Source: Actinopolyspora xinjiangensis
GTDB taxonomy: Bacteria > Actinomycetota > Actinomycetes > Mycobacteriales > Pseudonocardiaceae
NCBI RefSeq assembly: GCF_900104475.1
Contig: NZ_FNJR01000003.1
Coordinates: 226,917 to 290,916 of the forward strand
DNA: 64,000 bases
Direction: 5' to 3'
The notes beneath the pieces were generated by a model. It saw only the letters and a list, made by a program, of their open reading frames with translations, was not told where the DNA came from and did no database searches. Below, piece by piece: positions 61,980 to 64,000 of the stretch (within the stretch, counting starts at the first letter, position 1; each line of letters begins with the position of its first letter). The position numbers and the translations under genes were made by a program.

Positions 61980-62576
61980 ATGGGACGGCCACGAACGTTC
62001 GGCGAGGGGCACGCACTGGAGGCGGCGATGCGCCTCTTCTGGGAGAAGGGATACGAGGCCACATCAACCCAGGAATTGTGCGAAGCCACCGGTCTGGGGC
62101 GGAGCAGTATCTACAACACCTTCACGAGCAAGCACGCCCTCTACGTCCGCGCGCTGGAGCACTACCTCGACAGGACGGCGGGCGAGCAACTGGCCATCCT
62201 GGAGAACCCGGAGCGGCCGACCGTCTCCCGACTCCGGGACCTGCTCACCGCCATCATCGACACCGAGGAGACCCATCGACGCGAGGGCCGCAACATCGGG
62301 TGTCTGGGCGTCAACAGCTCCGTCGAGTTCTCGGGGCGCGACCCCGAGGTGGCCGAGGTGCTCAACCGCGACCTGCGACGACGACTCGAGGTCCTTCGCG
62401 AGACCGTCGCGTCCGGCCAGCGTACCGGTGAGATCTCCGGGACACACGAGGCGAAGGAGGTCGCGCTGTTCCTCAACTCCACGATCGCGGGCATGCGCGT
62501 CTCGGCCCAGAACGGGGCCGACCGCGCCACCCTGGAGTCCATCGCGACCGTCGCCCTGGAGGCGCTGATCCCCTGA
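61980..62576 (+). CDS. TetR-family transcriptional regulator
   Basis: Regulator of 198 residues. The DNA-binding domain (about 8-55) reads ALEAAMRLFWEKGYEATSTQ then CEATGLGRSSIYNTFTSKHAL, a common AcrR-type pattern. A Cys-containing stretch in the ligand domain (NIGCLGVNSSVEF) is typical of the subgroup next to efflux pumps. It is followed by an MFS gene 64 bases later and probably represses it, with a toxic compound as inducer. Confidence 0.9.
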   Translation: MGRPRTFGEGHALEAAMRLFWEKGYEATSTQELCEATGLGRSSIYNTFTSKHALYVRALEHYLDRTAGEQLAILENPERPTVSRLRDLLTAIIDTEETHRREGRNIGCLGVNSSVEFSGRDPEVAEVLNRDLRRRLEVLRETVASGQRTGEISGTHEAKEVALFLNSTIAGMRVSAQNGADRATLESIATVALEALIP

Positions 62577-62640
62577 ATCGGACACAACCCGAACCGGCGC
62601 TCGGTCACGCCCTTATTTTGTTCTGATCAATCCAAAACCG

Positions 62641-63870
62641 GTGGAGAAAGTGATCACATTGCCACGCGCTGTTTATGTCCTGGCTCTGGGCATCTTCGCC
62701 ATGGTGACCAGCGAGTTCGTCGTCGCTGGGCTGATGCCGCAGCTGGCGGAGGGGCTCGGTACGACCATTCCGCGAATCGGCTATCTCATCACCGCCTACG
62801 CGGTCGCCATGGCCGCCGGAGGCCCCTTCCTGACCGTGGGAGTAATGCGGCTGCGCCCCAAACCCGCCCTGTTCGTCCTCTTCGCCGTGTTCCTGGTCGG
62901 TAATTTCCTGGCCGCGCTGGCCACCACCTACGAGGTCATGATGGCCGCGCGCGTCATCACCGGCGTCGCTTCCCAAGCGTTCTTCGGCGTCGCCGTGTCG
63001 GCGTGCTCCCAGATGACCCGTGAGGAGGTGCGCGGCCGCGCCATCGGGACGGTCATGAACGGCCTCATGCTCGGCACCCTCCTCGGCCTGCCGATGGCCA
63101 CCTTCATCGGTGATTACCTGGGCTGGCGCGCCGCGTTCTGGGCCATCACCGTGCTCACCCTGATCGCCGCGGCGGCCACGGCCCTCGGAGTTCCCCACCT
63201 GGAGCACGCCGGAGACGACAGCGGCGACTTCCGCCGGGAAGTGCGGGTCCTCAAAAACCCCAAGCTGTGGCTGGTCATCTCCACCAGCACCCTCATCATC
63301 GGTGCGACCTTCTCCGCCTTCAGCTACTTCAACCCCATCCTGACCACCGTCACAGGCTTCAGCGAAGGCACCATCCCCGTCCTGCTGGTCGCCTACGGTG
63401 CCGCCACCGTGGTCGGCAACAACATCGTCGGGCGGCTCGCGGACCGCTACACCGTCAGCGTCCAGGTCGCCGGACTGGTGCTCAACGCCCTGTTCCTGAC
63501 AGGGTTCGCGCTCCTGGCCGGATTCAACATCCCCGCCGTGGCGTTCATGCTCGGTATCGGACTGGTCGGCGTCACCATGAACCCCGCCATGACCGCCCGC
63601 GTCCAGCGCACCGGCAACGCCAAACCGCTGGTCAACACCGTCCACGCCTCCTTCATCACGCTGGGCATCATCATCGGCTCCTCGGTGGGCGGCATCTTCG
63701 TCGGCCACTTCGGCCTACGTGCCCCGCTGTGGCTCGGCGCCGCCCTGGCCGTACTCGGCCTCGTCACCCTCCTGCCAGAACTCGGGCAACGACGTGAACC
63801 CCCAAGCCGGGCAACCACCGAACGAACTCCCACCCCCGTAGAACTGATCAGCGCCAAAGACGAGAGCTGA
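62641..63870 (+). CDS. MFS transporter (DHA1/AraJ-like efflux pump)
   Basis: Twelve-helix major facilitator of 409 residues. Helix 1 reads YVLALGIFAMVTSEFVVAGL; the motif after helix 4 with ARVITGVASQAFFGVAV is typical of DHA1 drug or sugar efflux pumps. GGAG overlaps the start region; GTG at 62641 is used, but GTG at 62650 is also possible. The C-terminal 30 residues are hydrophilic. With the TetR gene it forms a typical regulated efflux pair. Confidence 0.88.
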   Translation: MEKVITLPRAVYVLALGIFAMVTSEFVVAGLMPQLAEGLGTTIPRIGYLITAYAVAMAAGGPFLTVGVMRLRPKPALFVLFAVFLVGNFLAALATTYEVMMAARVITGVASQAFFGVAVSACSQMTREEVRGRAIGTVMNGLMLGTLLGLPMATFIGDYLGWRAAFWAITVLTLIAAAATALGVPHLEHAGDDSGDFRREVRVLKNPKLWLVISTSTLIIGATFSAFSYFNPILTTVTGFSEGTIPVLLVAYGAATVVGNNIVGRLADRYTVSVQVAGLVLNALFLTGFALLAGFNIPAVAFMLGIGLVGVTMNPAMTARVQRTGNAKPLVNTVHASFITLGIIIGSSVGGIFVGHFGLRAPLWLGAALAVLGLVTLLPELGQRREPPSRATTERTPTPVELISAKDES

Positions 63871-63898
63871 GAAACCACACCACCAAGGAGGCTTCCGA

Positions 63899-64000
63899 GT
63901 GGAAATACCCGGCCCCCCGGAGCACGCGGCACGGCCGAACACCCCCCGGAAACCGTCCGGCCGGAGGCGGTGCGGGGGGGGGACGACAACCGGCGTCGTC
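63899..64000 (+). CDS. Possible start of another gene, cut by the window end
   Basis: AGGAGG stands eight bases before a GTG at 63899, and the frame stays open to the end of the window (VEIPGPPEHAARPNTPRKPS and on). The translation is Pro/Arg/Gly-rich with no recognisable domain, and a run of nine G at about 63975 may signal weak sequence quality. It may be a real gene or only a chance ribosome binding site. Confidence 0.3.
   Translation, partial: MEIPGPPEHAARPNTPRKPSGRRRCGGGTTTGVV

Noticed and set aside
63970-63985. G-run near the window end as a biological signal
   Set aside because: A nine-base G run at a sequence edge is more simply a sequencing or contig-end feature.
1-64000. CRISPR array, prophage or integrative element
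   Set aside because: No regularly spaced repeats, integrase, transposase, capsid or relaxase genes were seen on either strand.

Overview
The window is high-GC actinobacterial DNA. Start codons include many GTG and TTG, several gene pairs overlap as ATGA or TGATG, and third codon positions are strongly G/C. A complete conservon (CvnA-B-C-D plus two P450s), a DUF742 protein, a mycothiol/thioredoxin-type arsenate reductase and a betaine-type BCCT transporter suggest a filamentous actinomycete. The BCCT carrier would fit a salt-tolerant member of the Pseudonocardiales/Actinopolyspora type, but the genus is inference. I see no rRNA, tRNA, CRISPR array, prophage or transposase gene.

Layout. 1-6019 (minus): two sodium/solute symporters, each with a small membrane partner, and a LytS/LytTR-type two-component system; four of the genes overlap as one operon. 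6386-8041: a membrane diguanylate cyclase. 8216-9037: a cyclase-family hydrolase. 9214-14903 (minus): a conservon ending in a P450 pair, one of which lacks the EXXR motif. 15314-24694: SRPBCC protein, BCCT carrier, secreted GH43 arabinanase, a GntR/adenosine deaminase divergent pair with shared operators, CsoR, TetR and a site-2 protease. 24746-26312: a subtilase followed by a free-standing propeptide-like protein. 27180-33586: small conserved proteins, an MBL-fold hydrolase, a photolyase, an aldo/keto reductase and a divergent LysR. 34136-37192: a secreted four-LamG protein of lower GC. 37611-40014: Nudix hydrolase, a decayed glycosyltransferase and a receiver-PIG-L deacetylase fusion. 40431-43056: an arsenic island (arsC, acr3, arsR divergent from arsI). 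43330-46937: an orphan STAND ATPase and a secreted alpha-amylase.

47102-61835 is the most distinctive region. A sugar-uptake and catabolic locus has two Gfo/Idh/MocA oxidoreductases, a PmoA-like DUF6807 protein, a cupin, a complete sugar ABC importer with its own MsmK-type ATPase and a YesL-like protein. A LacI regulator separates these from DUF993, a TIM-barrel isomerase and glycerate kinase genes. Near-identical LacI operators (core GAAAGCGCTTTC) lie before the first gene, before lacI and before the DUF993 gene, so the two arms look like one regulon. A 400-bp hairpin-rich element with 34-bp terminal inverted repeats sits just before the glycerate kinase gene. The window closes with a TetR/MFS pair.

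The sequence suggests imported sugar or glycoside is oxidised, isomerised and cleaved, with glycerate as one product. The substrate cannot be read from the sequence.
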